Positions 18,040 through 27,961 of a DNA stretch of 64,000 bases are shown here, piece after piece. The notes beneath the pieces are model-generated. The model was not told the origin of the DNA. It ran no database searches and was given only the letters and a program-made list of their open reading frames with translations. The stretch comes from Myxococcales bacterium. Lineage in GTDB: Bacteria > Myxococcota_A > Polyangia > Polyangiales > Polyangiaceae. Position 1 is the stretch's first letter. Every line of letters starts with the position of its first letter. The translations under genes were made by a program, and so were the position numbers. The stretch spans positions 55,033 to 119,032 of the forward strand of contig JANXLV010000211.1 of assembly GCA_025355005.1 (NCBI GenBank), in the 5' to 3' direction.

Positions 18040-20346
18040 CTACAGACAGAGAGACACGCCCTGGGTCTCCTTGCACGCGCCCACCTTGCACGGGGCGGTC
18101 GGGCTGCAGGTCTGGAAGCAGTGCTCCAGCGCGCCTGCGTGACGCCAACCTCCCAGGCATTTCGGCGCCACGAACGGATCGCCAGCCTCGCATCGCAGTA
18201 GCTTCTCGCAGTCGCTGCCGTAGGTGCGTAAGCAGTCCGCGTCGGGCGCACCGGGAAAGGCCTCACACGCGGGGGTCTTCGTCACGGTCTCGTGGCAGGC
18301 ACACGTCTCCTTCGCGCCCGGCGTGAGCAAGACCTCCGCCTTCTTCGTCTGCGCGGATGCGGCGGGTTGATCGAAGTCCCACACCGCGAGGTGGTCCTTG
18401 CGGGACCACCCCAGGGAGATCGCCTCGCCCTTTTGCACCACGGTGATCTCTCCGTTCCCGGTTTCCCACGCGATCGCGAGGACCGCAGGCTCACCGTCCA
18501 TGGCGACGGTCGCGGACACGTAGGTCTCCGTCGTCATGGTCATGCTGTCGCGGCTCGCGCGCAAGGTCGTGAGTGAAACGGGCCGCGGCCCGGGGCTGCC
18601 CGCGTGGTACGGGTCGGCGACGCCCGGATCCTTCTTGCATACGAAGCGAATCCACTCGCGCACGGTGCGGATCGCGCAGTCGAGCGGCGGTTGGTAGTAG
18701 GTCTTGTCGAAGAGCGCGGGAAGCTCGAAGGCCACGTGCAGCCCCTTCTGCCATTCGGCCTCGGTGGGCGCGCGCGTGCGACCCGCGGGAAGCGCGAGCG
18801 GCGGCTCCTGCGTGGGTGGCGGCTCCTGGAGCTTTGCGGCGAGCGCGTTCGCGAGCGCCGCGTGCCCCTTCGCAGTCATGTGGAGGTCGCCCAGGAGAAA
18901 CGCCCCCGGCTCAGCCCTGGCGAGCGCGTCCTTCGGGTCCAGCGCGCTGACGCCGAGATCAGCGGACAGCGCGACGATGTCGTCCGCGAGGATCGCGGTG
19001 GATGCCACGTCGATCGGAGGCGTCGTCACCCCGTATTTCTCCCACTCGCTCGCGCTCACCTGCACGTCGATCGGAAGCGCGACGACGACCAGCCTGGCGC
19101 CGTGCACATCGCAGAGCTCCTTGATCTTCGTGAGGTGCGGCGCCATGGGCGACGACTCGCGTGCCTTGCGCAGCGGCGCAGAGAGCAACGCATCCAGCTT
19201 GCGCTGCCGCTCCAGTCGCTCCTGGAATGACGCAGCCAGCGAGGTGTCCCCTGCGCCCGCCTTCGACTCTGTCTCCACCTCGCGGCGGATCCGCGCCTCG
19301 ACCAGGCGTCGCACCTCCGCGCCAGCGACGAGCGAAGAGACCGTGACATCGCGCCCACGCGAGGCCTCCGAGGGGACGAAATGCGTCTCGAGCACCACGA
19401 TGTCCTCGGGCGAGCCATGCGCCTTCGCGTACGCCTTGCCTGCCTGGTCCGCGACCAGGTCCGGGTGCTTCTGGGCGAGGACCTTCTCCACCTCCAGCTG
19501 CGATGCCTGCAGCGCCTCTTCTTGCTTCTTCTTCTCTGCGGCGAACGTGGTCTCCGCGCTGGACCCGCCCATGGAGACGTCATGCGCGATGACGCCGAGA
19601 TCCTTCCACGAGCCCTCCGACGAGAAGCCGCTCTGCGTGGAAGCGGTCACGCCCACGCCTCGCAGCGCGAAGAAGAGGTGCGAGTCACGATAGAGAAACG
19701 TGCGGCCGGGGAACTGCGTCACGTCCTCGGGCGCCGTCTCCTTGCGCACGGCCCAGCCGTCCCACACCGCGTGTCGATCCACGTTGCGGCGCGATGCCTC
19801 GAAGAGATCGTTCGCGAGGTTCACCACGTAGACGACGGTGAGACCGCGCGCGGTGGCTTTCTGGGGATGACGCGATGTGAGGAGGCGCTTCGCTACGGCG
19901 ATGTACTCGTCCGGCCCGTACGTGGGGACGCCCGCGTTGACGACGGTGCGGCCCGCGAGCGGCTTCGAGAGCACCGCGGAGAACGTCTCGTCCTCCTGCA
20001 CGCCCAGACCAAAGACCTGCGAATCGCCCACCACGATGATCTCGTCGTCCGCGGGCGGCGGCAGTCCGGGACCGCGGAAGCCCTCTGCGCCGATGCGCAC
20101 ATCCGTCACTGGATTGCCGTTGAACGCGACCTTCTCCGTGGCGAGCGGACGCAGGCGCGTGCCCAGCTCTGCGTCTGCTTCGTACACGTTGAGGTGGGGG
20201 AAGGCGCCGTGGTCGCGCAGCCGGAAGATCTCTTCCGAGAAGCCCACGCCGACCACTAGACCGAGGAGCACCATCAGCGCGCGGCGGCGCCGGCGGGCCG
20301 TTCGCGGTGGGACCGTTGTCCCGTGAGCGACGCCCTCTTCCTGCAT
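18040..20346 (-). CDS. Large SGNH/GDSL-type hydrolase with Cys-rich C-terminus
   Basis: 768 residues from ATG 20346. One N-terminal membrane anchor (ALMVLLGLVVGVGF, about 23-37) is followed by an SGNH domain: VVGDSQVFGLG (Ser109) and LLGDLHMTAKGH (Asp487, His489). An inserted helical region rich in Lys/Glu (about 265-400) interrupts the domain. The anchored layout resembles AlgJ/AlgX-like O-acetyltransferase relatives, but the substrate is unknown. The C-terminal 80 residues carry about 16 cysteines (CACHE, CEKLLRC, CFQTCSPTAPCKVGAC), suggesting a disulphide-bonded exported module. It is divergent from the DUF4388 gene. Confidence 0.8.
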   Translation of the reverse strand: MQEEGVAHGTTVPPRTARRRRRALMVLLGLVVGVGFSEEIFRLRDHGAFPHLNVYEADAELGTRLRPLATEKVAFNGNPVTDVRIGAEGFRGPGLPPPADDEIIVVGDSQVFGLGVQEDETFSAVLSKPLAGRTVVNAGVPTYGPDEYIAVAKRLLTSRHPQKATARGLTVVYVVNLANDLFEASRRNVDRHAVWDGWAVRKETAPEDVTQFPGRTFLYRDSHLFFALRGVGVTASTQSGFSSEGSWKDLGVIAHDVSMGGSSAETTFAAEKKKQEEALQASQLEVEKVLAQKHPDLVADQAGKAYAKAHGSPEDIVVLETHFVPSEASRGRDVTVSSLVAGAEVRRLVEARIRREVETESKAGAGDTSLAASFQERLERQRKLDALLSAPLRKARESSPMAPHLTKIKELCDVHGARLVVVALPIDVQVSASEWEKYGVTTPPIDVASTAILADDIVALSADLGVSALDPKDALARAEPGAFLLGDLHMTAKGHAALANALAAKLQEPPPTQEPPLALPAGRTRAPTEAEWQKGLHVAFELPALFDKTYYQPPLDCAIRTVREWIRFVCKKDPGVADPYHAGSPGPRPVSLTTLRASRDSMTMTTETYVSATVAMDGEPAVLAIAWETGNGEITVVQKGEAISLGWSRKDHLAVWDFDQPAASAQTKKAEVLLTPGAKETCACHETVTKTPACEAFPGAPDADCLRTYGSDCEKLLRCEAGDPFVAPKCLGGWRHAGALEHCFQTCSPTAPCKVGACKETQGVSLCL

Positions 20347-20439
20347 GCCCTGTCCGTCCACGAAGGTCAGTCTACGTCGGTTTGGGGAAATTCCGCAGCA
20401 GTGCTCAAGGGTGAGACCGAACATCCGTTGTCTTGATCC

Positions 20440-21717
20440 ATGAGCGTGCATGGCGCAGCCGCGCGAATCCTTTCGGAAGACGACGCGCCCGCGCTGCGCT
20501 GCACGCCGGATCGATTTCCGCGCGCGCTCACGCACGGCACGCTGGAGACCTATGGAGTGGAGCAGATCGTGCTCGGCCTGCGCGCCGGGCATCGCTCGGG
20601 CACGCTGGTCTTCGGCAGCAAGGAGGCGCCGAATGCGGAGGTCGTGTTCGAAGGCGGGCACGTGCGCAAGGTTCGCTCCACGCTGTCCGCGTATCTGGGC
20701 GGCGTTCTCTACGAGCTCGGATATGTCGACCCGGAGACACTGAATGCATCGCTCGCGGCGGTCGCGCAGAGGCGCGTGCCACACGGCACCGTGCTTCAAG
20801 AGTGCGGGTCCGTACGCCCGGAGCAGCTGCGCCTTGGTCTTCTGGAGCAGATGGAGCGTCGCATCGCGGACCTGGTCGGCCTCAACGCGGAGACGGCGTG
20901 GGTGTTTCACGAGGACGTGGATCTCTTGCCGCGCTACGGCGGCGCCGACTGGCCGCTGGTGGATCCGATGGGCGCCATCTGGCGCGGGCTGCGCCAGAAC
21001 GCGCGGCTGGATCTGATGCACGGCGTGCTGGCGGCCGCGGGCGACGACCGGTTCGTGCTGATCCAGGACGTGTCGCTCGACACGCTGAAGCTCACAGCCG
21101 AAGAGCGCGCCGTGGCAGAGACGTTCCGCACGCCGCGCACGGCAAAGAGTCGACCGGCCCCTCTGTCCGCCACGACGATCGCGAGCCTCGCGTACATGCT
21201 CCTGGGCGGCGGCTTCCTCCGTCCTGCGCCCAAGGTGTCCACGCTGCTCCGGATGGAGCAACGCGAGAGCGTCCGTATCGAGTCGTCACCACACCTTGCG
21301 CTCTCACGTGTGCGCGCGCTCGCCCAGGCCGGTCGAATGACCGAGGCCCTCTCCGTGGCGCGCGCGAGCGTCGAGCGTTTCCCGGAGGCAGTGGAGCTGG
21401 GGGTGGAGGCGGCGTGGATCCACGCGAACGAGCCGGGCTCCGGCGGCAGGAGCTGGGACGAGAGCCAGGTGAAGGTCTTCGACGCGCTGCTCGCGGCGAA
21501 TCCCGGATGCGCGAGCGCCTATTTTTTCCGCTTCAAGCTGCTGCGTCGTCTCGGTCTCGCGGCCGACGCCTTCCGCGACCTCTCGCGCGCGGTGGAAGAG
21601 GATCCGCGCCACATCGACGCCACGCGTGAGCTGCGCCTGATCGAGTCACGCATGACCAAGGGCCAGACCGTGGACGTCGCCATGCTGTGCCGCACCTCCG
21701 GCGTACAGCGCAAGTGA
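20440..21717 (+). CDS. DUF4388 domain protein with TPR-like C-terminus
   Basis: 425 residues. The N-terminal 110 residues (LRAGHRSGTLVFGSKEAPNAEVVFEGGHVRKV, read in two parts) match DUF4388, a PATAN-like domain common in myxobacterial signalling and motility proteins. Residues 90-260 give a helical region. The C-terminal part shows repeat-like helix pairs (LALSRVRALAQAGRMTEALSVARASVERF and SAYFFRFKLLRRLGLAADAFRDLSRAVEED). Myxobacterial relatives often add a DnaJ domain; none is present here. It is probably a cytoplasmic adaptor, partner unknown. Confidence 0.8.
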   Translation: MSVHGAAARILSEDDAPALRCTPDRFPRALTHGTLETYGVEQIVLGLRAGHRSGTLVFGSKEAPNAEVVFEGGHVRKVRSTLSAYLGGVLYELGYVDPETLNASLAAVAQRRVPHGTVLQECGSVRPEQLRLGLLEQMERRIADLVGLNAETAWVFHEDVDLLPRYGGADWPLVDPMGAIWRGLRQNARLDLMHGVLAAAGDDRFVLIQDVSLDTLKLTAEERAVAETFRTPRTAKSRPAPLSATTIASLAYMLLGGGFLRPAPKVSTLLRMEQRESVRIESSPHLALSRVRALAQAGRMTEALSVARASVERFPEAVELGVEAAWIHANEPGSGGRSWDESQVKVFDALLAANPGCASAYFFRFKLLRRLGLAADAFRDLSRAVEEDPRHIDATRELRLIESRMTKGQTVDVAMLCRTSGVQRK

Positions 21718-21730
21718 AGGCGAAAGGCGG

Positions 21731-24316
21731 CTACAGGGCGCCTTCGAAACCGATGCTTGGGATGGTCACGGGACCGATCAGCGTCGGCGTGCAGGTCTGC
21801 CTGATCTGAAGCGGCTGTCCCGCGGGGTAGGTGCAGTCGGCGCGGATGGCCTCCTTCTGGAGAGTCACGTTCATCCACTCGAAGACCAGCGCGAGCCAGG
21901 CGCCCTTCTTCAGGTTCCACTTCTTCTCGAAGCGCGCGTCGAAGCGAAAGAAGTCCGGGAGGCGCGTATTGTTGTACGGCGGGATCGGGATGTCGGCGAT
22001 CTGCTGCGAGTACGGCGTGCCCGTGTAATAGACGAAGCGCGAGCCGAAGCGGAAGCCCGCGCCCAGATCGAACGCGCCGATGATGTTGAGCACGTGCGTC
22101 CGATCGTACTCGCCCAGGATCGTCCCCGTGCTTCCACGTCCCTGCGCGGCGAAGATGGCCGAGCCGATGTCACCCGTGCCGGCGGGGATCTTCGAGAGAT
22201 CGAGGATGTCGCGCGGCGCGTTCGTGGTCCGCGTGGTGCGGCTCAGCGTGTAGGCCAGCCAGCCCGTGAAGCGCTTGGTGAGCGAGCGACGAATCAGCAC
22301 CTCCAGCCCGTAGGTTCGCCCGCGCACGCGCTCGTCCACGCAGTTTCCGGCCACATTGGAGCCCTGACATGAGGTGATCAGATCCGTGAGGCCCAGGTAG
22401 TCCTGGTTGAACACCGTGGGCGTGAACGTGAACGCCGCGGGCAGCTCGATCTCGAAGCCCTGGCTCAGCGTGTACGCGGACTGCAGGCCCGTGCGCAGGC
22501 TTCCGAGCGCAAGACCGGGCACCGGCACGATGAACGACGGAGGCTGGTGTGTGATCGCCACCTGCTCGATGCTGACGACCTTGGGATGAATGCGAATGCG
22601 CGTCGCGAGGCGCGGATCGAACGAGGGCACGCCCGTGCCGCCGCCAGCGAAGAGCACGTTGCCCGTCGCCGCCGCGACCGCAGAGGTGTCCTGCGCGGAG
22701 CCGAAGTAGTCGAAGCGCGCGCCGGGGACGATCTCGACCCTGGGGTGCGGCTTGTAGATGAAATCGAACCACACACCCATCGCGAGATCTCGACGGGGCG
22801 GAATGAAGCCGTTGCCCGAGCTCGATGATGACGATGACGAGGTCGACGTATCCTGCGTTGGAGCGCCGCTCGCGTCGGAGCCGCTCGGAGGCGGCGCGGT
22901 GTTCGTGCTGCTGTTGTTCTTGTTGTCGCCAAGCGACGAGACGGCGTACACGTCGAGCCACACGTCCGAGCCGGCGCGAAAAGTGAGCTCGGGTCCCAGC
23001 TTCTTCGTGAGGTCGAAGCGCGCGCCCACGACAGTGTCATGCACGCCGACGGTGCTCGCGGCTCCCGTGAGGTCGTAGCCGAGCGTCGTCGCGAGTCGCA
23101 TCTGCCCATCCTGGATCTTGTGGTCCCAGCGCAGATCGAGCCGGTGAAACTGCGTGCTGAAGATGTCCTGGAACTTCCCGTCTGTCTCCGCGCCCAGGTA
23201 GTCGAAGCTGCCGAACGCGAACATGCTCAAGGTGTCGTCCTTGGTGATGCGATATGCGACGCGCGTCTGGTAGTCCCAGTAATCGAGCCGCACCTTGTTG
23301 CCCGTGACCGCCGCAGCGAGCGTGAGCAGTGCTGCGGTGTAGCTGTAGCGGCCCGCCGCGAGCACCGTCACGTTCGGGCCGATCGGCGTCTCCACCAGAA
23401 GGCCTGCGTCGATGAAGCGCACGTTGCCTTCACCGTGTAGCTCCACGGCGGGCTGCCGTGTCTCGCCGCTGAGGATGCCGCCCGTGTACCTGCCGAAGCG
23501 CGCGGGAAAACCGCCCGGATAGAAGTCCACGTGGTCGATGAGCCCGGGATGCACCACGCTTGGTCCGAGCCCGAGGTGGAACAGCAGCGGGACGCGCACG
23601 CCGTCCAGGAAGTATCCGGTGTTGCCGGGCGGAGCGCCGCGCACGTAGAAGAAGGGCAAGCCGCTCAGGATGGGCGTCACGCCGGGCATCGCCTCCATCG
23701 CGCGAAACGCGTCGCCGAACGCGCCCGGGATCTGGCGGACCTCGCCACCACCGAGCGTGACCTGACCGGCCTCCTTGCGAACGCCGGTGACCTCCACCTG
23801 CTCGAGCACCGACGCACCACCACCCGGAGTCGTTGCGAAAAGCGCGCCGCCCTCTGCGCCCGCGTCGGATGCGCCGCCATCCGCGGCGGGCTGCGGGAGA
23901 CCAGCGTCCGGGTCCGCGAGCACGGGCCTTGGCGCAGCGAACTCCACGCGTACGCGGATCCTTGCCGCCACGGCGACCTCGCCGCGATGTGCGGGCTCGA
24001 ACTTCCAATCGGCTGCGGCGGCGAGCGCGGCGCCAGCGAACGGCTCTTGGCCGTCCACCACCTTGACGGTGGCGACATCGCCATAGGCATCGACGAGCAG
24101 CTCGACGACGACGACGGCGTCACCCGCGCCTCCCGTCGGATAAGGCACGCGCGGCAACGCGGTCGCCTTCGGCGGAGCCAGCGCCGGAGCCGGAGGTGAC
24201 GCTGCTGGCGGTGTCTGCGCGCGCGCTAACGCATGGAACGCGACGAGCGCGAACGTGAACGCCAGTGCCGCGGCGAACGCGCGCGTCCTTCTGCGCCAGC
24301 ACCACAGAGCCGCCAT
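21731..24316 (-). CDS. TonB-dependent receptor with fused TonB C-terminal domain
   Basis: 861 residues with an N-terminal signal (AAALAFTFALVAFHALARA). Residues about 50-130 form a TonB C-terminal-like domain (VVVVELLVDAYGDVATVKVVDG, AAAADWKFEPA), then a Gly/Asp linker. A plug domain follows (EQVEVTG, FRAMEAMPGV, FFYVRGA, YFLDGVRVP), then a beta-barrel ending with the short aromatic-poor GFEGAL. The TonB domain on the receptor itself is a pattern seen in myxobacterial outer-membrane receptors. It ends a five-gene minus-strand unit, four bases after the preceding lipoprotein gene. Transported ligand is unknown. Confidence 0.88.
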   Translation of the reverse strand: MAALWCWRRRTRAFAAALAFTFALVAFHALARAQTPPAASPPAPALAPPKATALPRVPYPTGGAGDAVVVVELLVDAYGDVATVKVVDGQEPFAGAALAAAADWKFEPAHRGEVAVAARIRVRVEFAAPRPVLADPDAGLPQPAADGGASDAGAEGGALFATTPGGGASVLEQVEVTGVRKEAGQVTLGGGEVRQIPGAFGDAFRAMEAMPGVTPILSGLPFFYVRGAPPGNTGYFLDGVRVPLLFHLGLGPSVVHPGLIDHVDFYPGGFPARFGRYTGGILSGETRQPAVELHGEGNVRFIDAGLLVETPIGPNVTVLAAGRYSYTAALLTLAAAVTGNKVRLDYWDYQTRVAYRITKDDTLSMFAFGSFDYLGAETDGKFQDIFSTQFHRLDLRWDHKIQDGQMRLATTLGYDLTGAASTVGVHDTVVGARFDLTKKLGPELTFRAGSDVWLDVYAVSSLGDNKNNSSTNTAPPPSGSDASGAPTQDTSTSSSSSSSSGNGFIPPRRDLAMGVWFDFIYKPHPRVEIVPGARFDYFGSAQDTSAVAAATGNVLFAGGGTGVPSFDPRLATRIRIHPKVVSIEQVAITHQPPSFIVPVPGLALGSLRTGLQSAYTLSQGFEIELPAAFTFTPTVFNQDYLGLTDLITSCQGSNVAGNCVDERVRGRTYGLEVLIRRSLTKRFTGWLAYTLSRTTRTTNAPRDILDLSKIPAGTGDIGSAIFAAQGRGSTGTILGEYDRTHVLNIIGAFDLGAGFRFGSRFVYYTGTPYSQQIADIPIPPYNNTRLPDFFRFDARFEKKWNLKKGAWLALVFEWMNVTLQKEAIRADCTYPAGQPLQIRQTCTPTLIGPVTIPSIGFEGAL

Positions 24317-24320
24317 GGGC

Positions 24321-26807
24321 TCACGGCCGCTTGCCCGGAGGCCTATACAGCGAACCAGGCAGCGAACCAGGAGGCTTGCCCTTCGTCTTCGGCTTGCCGG
24401 CCAGCACGCGTAGCGCGTCGCTCGCGAGCGGTGGCTCTTTCACGAAGATGATGAGGGCGTTCACGAGCAGATCGAGGTGATACAGCGACGGCTTGGTCGG
24501 TGTAAAGTGCAGGTTAAAGGTGAAACCAGAGAGGACGTCCGGAGTGAGGTCCTTCGTCTTGCCAAGGTAGTGTTCGTCGTCGCGCATGCCCGCGGTGTCA
24601 ACGGCGTCCTTCGCCAGCTTCTGCGCGGTCGCCTTGTCCTTGCGCTGCACCGCGAGCCAGATCAGCCAGCGGCGCGCTCGCTCGCGTGCGGTCTCATTCT
24701 TGTGGGAGCCCGTCAGGATCTCCGCAAAGGCGAGCTCGCTGTCTTCACGCGGGACCAGACCCACGTTCAGCGCGGCGAGCTGGAGCGGCACGAACGGCCA
24801 GTTCTCGTCGGTCGCATAGTCGGCCCTGGAGCTCATGGCGCGCCCCATGATCTGGCGCGCGAGATCCTCGCGACCGCTCGCCGCGTTGGCCGCGGCCAGG
24901 TTCACGGCGGTGCGAATGCGCTCCTGCGCTGGCGCTGTCTCGAGCGCACCTGCGTACTGCGACGCGACGGCGGCCCACTGCACGGCGTCGCCAGACTGAT
25001 ACGCCGTGACAGCGGAAGCATCCGCAGCGAGCACGCGTAGAAACGCCGCATCCGCCTGCGAGTGCTCCGCGACAGCGACGAGGTCCTGCGCGGTGGGGAG
25101 CTTCTCCGGCGCATTCCACTTGGCGGCGATCACCACGCGCTGCGCGAGCAGGTTCGTCTGCAGGCGGTCATCCTCGGGCCCGTGCGGCCACGGAAACTCC
25201 ACCGCCGCGAGGGCCGTCTCTCTCGTGGGTGTCAGTACGCCGAACGCGCGTGCGACCTGCGCGGCCTCCACCGACGTGGGGTATTTCTTGCGGAGGGCCT
25301 CCGCCTCTGGCGCATGCACCGCGAACTGGGCTCGTACGTCGGAGTCGGTGCTGTTCATGACGTCCGAAACGACGCGAATGAGGAGCTCCACCGCGTCTGC
25401 ACGATCTGGCTGAAATGCAGCCATTTCGGTGACCATGCCGCGCATGCGCTGCATCTCCGCCGTGAACGCGGCAGGACGATCCTTCTCGCTCACCGCGGCG
25501 AGCCGCGCTGCCAGATCCCAGACCAGCACCTGACCACGCAGCCCCATGTCGGCGTCGTAGAAGTCGCGGTCCTTGTTCCTGGTGCGCTTCAGGGCGTCTT
25601 GCATGAGCCCGGCAGCGAGACGCACCGACTTGTCCGTCGCCCCATCCTTCGCGACGACGAGCCGCGCGAGAAGCGCGAGTGGTCGTGCGTCGTCGGGTGC
25701 ATCGAGGGAGAGCTGCATGAGCTCCGGCTCCGCGCGGTCGTAGAGAGCGAGCCCCAGCAGCCCCTTCGCGTGTGCGACACGCGAGTCCACATCCTTCTTC
25801 CCTTCGAACGTCGTCACCAGGGCCACCAGGGTCGCGCGTTCCTCCAGCGTAGCCAGCTGCGCATCCACCACGCGCTGGCGCATGTCCCCGTAGCGCGGGT
25901 CGGGCAGGTCACGCGCCGCATGCGCCTTTGCAAGGTACGTGCGCGCGCAGGCGAGCTCCATGTGGTTCAAACAAAGCGCCGCGGGGCCCACGTAGTCCGC
26001 AGCAGCCACCGCCGCTCCGCGACGCTTCAGCGCCTCCTCGTGCAGCGCCAGGATGCGGGGGAACGGCGCGGCGTCACGCGGGGGATCGCGACGCGCGTTG
26101 TCCAGCTCACCCGCAGCGATCTTCAACGCCTCGGCGATCACCAGATCGTCGCCCAGGCGAAGCGCCTGCGCCGTCATCATCATTCCCAGCTTCGCGCCAT
26201 CCTTCGCAGCGGCCGCAAACAGCGTCGCGAGCCCGTTGCGCTGCATCTGCGCTTCCATCTGCGGGCGCAAGATCTCCGGCATGTGAGTCATGTAGGTGGC
26301 CGCACCCTGGATCAGCCCGTAGTAGAACGTGAGTTCCACCGCGGCGCGCCCAGCATCCGCCTTCTTCATGTCATCCATCGCGATGGGCTCGAGCGCGATG
26401 ATCGCCTCCAGCGCCGAGCGCGTGACTGCATCGTCCAGATTGACGTCGCCCTTCAGGCTCGACGCCTTCGCGAAATCGTCGTGACGTGACGTCGCGAGCC
26501 GGAGCTTCTCTTCCTGGGTCGCGCGCGTACCCATCGGTCCATCGTCCAGCTCCTTGCGAAGAGCGTCGGGCATGAGCGGCGCAAGCAAGGAGACCGTGCC
26601 CGGATCGATCTCCTTCGCGACCGCGAGCACGTCCACGCTGCCATCCGTCGCCGGCGCGGGCGGCGCGACGGTGACCGGGCGTACCGCCGGCTTGTCGGGG
26701 GGACCACAGGCAACCAGACAGGCAACCAGACAGCCAACCAGACAGGCAACCAGACCGAGGAGCGCGATGAACGATGCGCCCGTGAAGAGGTACGTGCGCG
26801 GCTTCAC
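24321..26807 (-). CDS. Large lipoprotein with tandem lipobox repeats, TPR-like
   Basis: 828 residues. After MKPRTYLFTGASFIALLG the signal reads LVAC, LVGC, LVAC, LVAC, giving four lipobox-like motifs with cysteines at 22, 26, 30 and 34. The remainder is almost all helical, with repeats of Ala/Leu-rich helix pairs suggesting a TPR or SEL-like superhelix (ACARTYLAKAHAARDL, RVAHAKGLLGLALYDRAEPELMQL). The C-terminus has a short Gly-Ser-Leu repeat (PGSLPGSLYRPPG). Start overlaps the stop of the preceding lipoprotein gene (ATGA). No known family. Context suggests an envelope scaffold for the downstream TonB receptor. Confidence 0.78.
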   Translation of the reverse strand: MKPRTYLFTGASFIALLGLVACLVGCLVACLVACGPPDKPAVRPVTVAPPAPATDGSVDVLAVAKEIDPGTVSLLAPLMPDALRKELDDGPMGTRATQEEKLRLATSRHDDFAKASSLKGDVNLDDAVTRSALEAIIALEPIAMDDMKKADAGRAAVELTFYYGLIQGAATYMTHMPEILRPQMEAQMQRNGLATLFAAAAKDGAKLGMMMTAQALRLGDDLVIAEALKIAAGELDNARRDPPRDAAPFPRILALHEEALKRRGAAVAAADYVGPAALCLNHMELACARTYLAKAHAARDLPDPRYGDMRQRVVDAQLATLEERATLVALVTTFEGKKDVDSRVAHAKGLLGLALYDRAEPELMQLSLDAPDDARPLALLARLVVAKDGATDKSVRLAAGLMQDALKRTRNKDRDFYDADMGLRGQVLVWDLAARLAAVSEKDRPAAFTAEMQRMRGMVTEMAAFQPDRADAVELLIRVVSDVMNSTDSDVRAQFAVHAPEAEALRKKYPTSVEAAQVARAFGVLTPTRETALAAVEFPWPHGPEDDRLQTNLLAQRVVIAAKWNAPEKLPTAQDLVAVAEHSQADAAFLRVLAADASAVTAYQSGDAVQWAAVASQYAGALETAPAQERIRTAVNLAAANAASGREDLARQIMGRAMSSRADYATDENWPFVPLQLAALNVGLVPREDSELAFAEILTGSHKNETARERARRWLIWLAVQRKDKATAQKLAKDAVDTAGMRDDEHYLGKTKDLTPDVLSGFTFNLHFTPTKPSLYHLDLLVNALIIFVKEPPLASDALRVLAGKPKTKGKPPGSLPGSLYRPPGKRP
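26710..26757 (-). repeat. 12-bp tandem repeat encoding four lipobox motifs
   Basis: Four copies of GCAACCAGACAG (plus strand), one with a single change and the last incomplete, encode the LVxC motifs in the signal peptide of the gene at 26807. Each copy adds four residues and keeps the reading frame, so slippage would change signal length without a frameshift. Confidence 0.9.
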
Positions 26808-27961
26808 TTGGGCTTGGGGATCCGCTCGATCCTGGTGCCGGAAGACGAGCTTGCCTCCGTCACGTAGACGTGGTCGGCGTCGAAGTGAATCTGGTCAGGA
26901 GTGTTGAGGCCGCACAGGATCGTCTCCACGCTGCCACTGCCATCGAGCTTCTTCCGACGCATCTCCGCGATGTACGAGCCCTTGCCCTGCTGCAGCGTGA
27001 CGGCGAACCAGTAGGCAAATCCGCTGTCGATCGCAAGCGCGTGAGGCGTGGTCTGATCGGCGGCGAACGTGGTGATGGCGCCGCCAGGAGCAACCTGCTG
27101 GATGGAGTTCTGGTCTGCGGACGTGATGTAGACCGTGTCGTTCGCTTCCGCATACGCTTCGTTGTTGAGCGCCTGACCTTCGATGAGCTTCTTCGGCGGC
27201 GTGTCGCACGGAGCCGTCTGACTGCACGCATAGAGTGACTTCTTGGAGCCCGCGAGGTCCGAGGCGGCCATGAAGAAGACGCGCGAGGCGCCCATCACCA
27301 TCGAGTACGTGGTGAAGAATCCGCTGCCCCAGAGCACCGGGCTCACGCACGTGGGAAGCGTGCACTTGAGGAGCGTCGCGGCGCCCGGCACATTGGTGAA
27401 ATCGTTGTTCGGGTCGTCCGTGAAGAAGACCTGGCTCTCGTCCGCGGTCTCGCGGAGGTAGTTGGGATAGTTGAGCGTGCCGTTCACGGTCGTCTTCGCG
27501 CCGGCGTCAGCGACCCACGCGATGCTCGTGATGGCGCCGTTCTTCGCGGGCCCCGCGTCGCCCTTGTCGCCGACGTCGGTCCAGTAGATGTGCTTCGCCG
27601 TGATGTCTTCGGTCCAGAGCACGGGGTCGGCCAGGATGTAAGGTGTGATCGCGACGCAGCTGGACGGGTCGCACGAAGCGACGCTCGTGGAGTTGTTCGC
27701 CGAGCTGAACGTCTCGAAGAACAAGCGCCCGCCTCGCACGAAGACGCCATAGAGCGTGTCGGTGGTGGAGTAGACGAGCGTGGGCTTCAGGCTGCACGCG
27801 CCGGAGTCAGCAGCGCCGTCCAGGCTTCCGGCGCCGTCGCTCGCACCGTCCGCGGCGCCCGGGACGTAGCTGAAGTCGTCGATACCAGCGATCCCGCGAC
27901 ACGACAAGAGCACGCACAGGCCGGTCACGGCGACACCACCAGCGACGCGCCGGCGACTCAA
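26804..27961 (-). CDS. Lipoprotein with YWTD-like beta-propeller repeats
   Basis: 385 residues from TTG 27961, whose last bases overlap the upstream stop (TTGA). The signal is GGVAVTGLCVLLSC, then a Gly/Asp/Ala linker. Repeated strands at intervals of about 45 residues (HIYWTDVGD, QVFFTDDPN, RVFFMAASD, TVYITSADQN, FAYWFAVTL, HVYVTEAS) suggest a six-bladed propeller of the YWTD/NHL type. Such propellers bind proteins or glycans. Several CxxxC pairs (CDPSSC, CTLPTC, CSQTAPC) may be disulphides. The TTG start is the weakest point; a GTG at 27928 (12 codons in) is an alternative. Confidence 0.75.
   Translation of the reverse strand: MSRRRVAGGVAVTGLCVLLSCRGIAGIDDFSYVPGAADGASDGAGSLDGAADSGACSLKPTLVYSTTDTLYGVFVRGGRLFFETFSSANNSTSVASCDPSSCVAITPYILADPVLWTEDITAKHIYWTDVGDKGDAGPAKNGAITSIAWVADAGAKTTVNGTLNYPNYLRETADESQVFFTDDPNNDFTNVPGAATLLKCTLPTCVSPVLWGSGFFTTYSMVMGASRVFFMAASDLAGSKKSLYACSQTAPCDTPPKKLIEGQALNNEAYAEANDTVYITSADQNSIQQVAPGGAITTFAADQTTPHALAIDSGFAYWFAVTLQQGKGSYIAEMRRKKLDGSGSVETILCGLNTPDQIHFDADHVYVTEASSSSGTRIERIPKPK

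Noticed and set aside
20347..21261. N-terminal extension of the SGNH protein to 1073 residues
   Set aside because: It is antisense to the DUF4388 gene; a membrane anchor sits right after ATG 20346.
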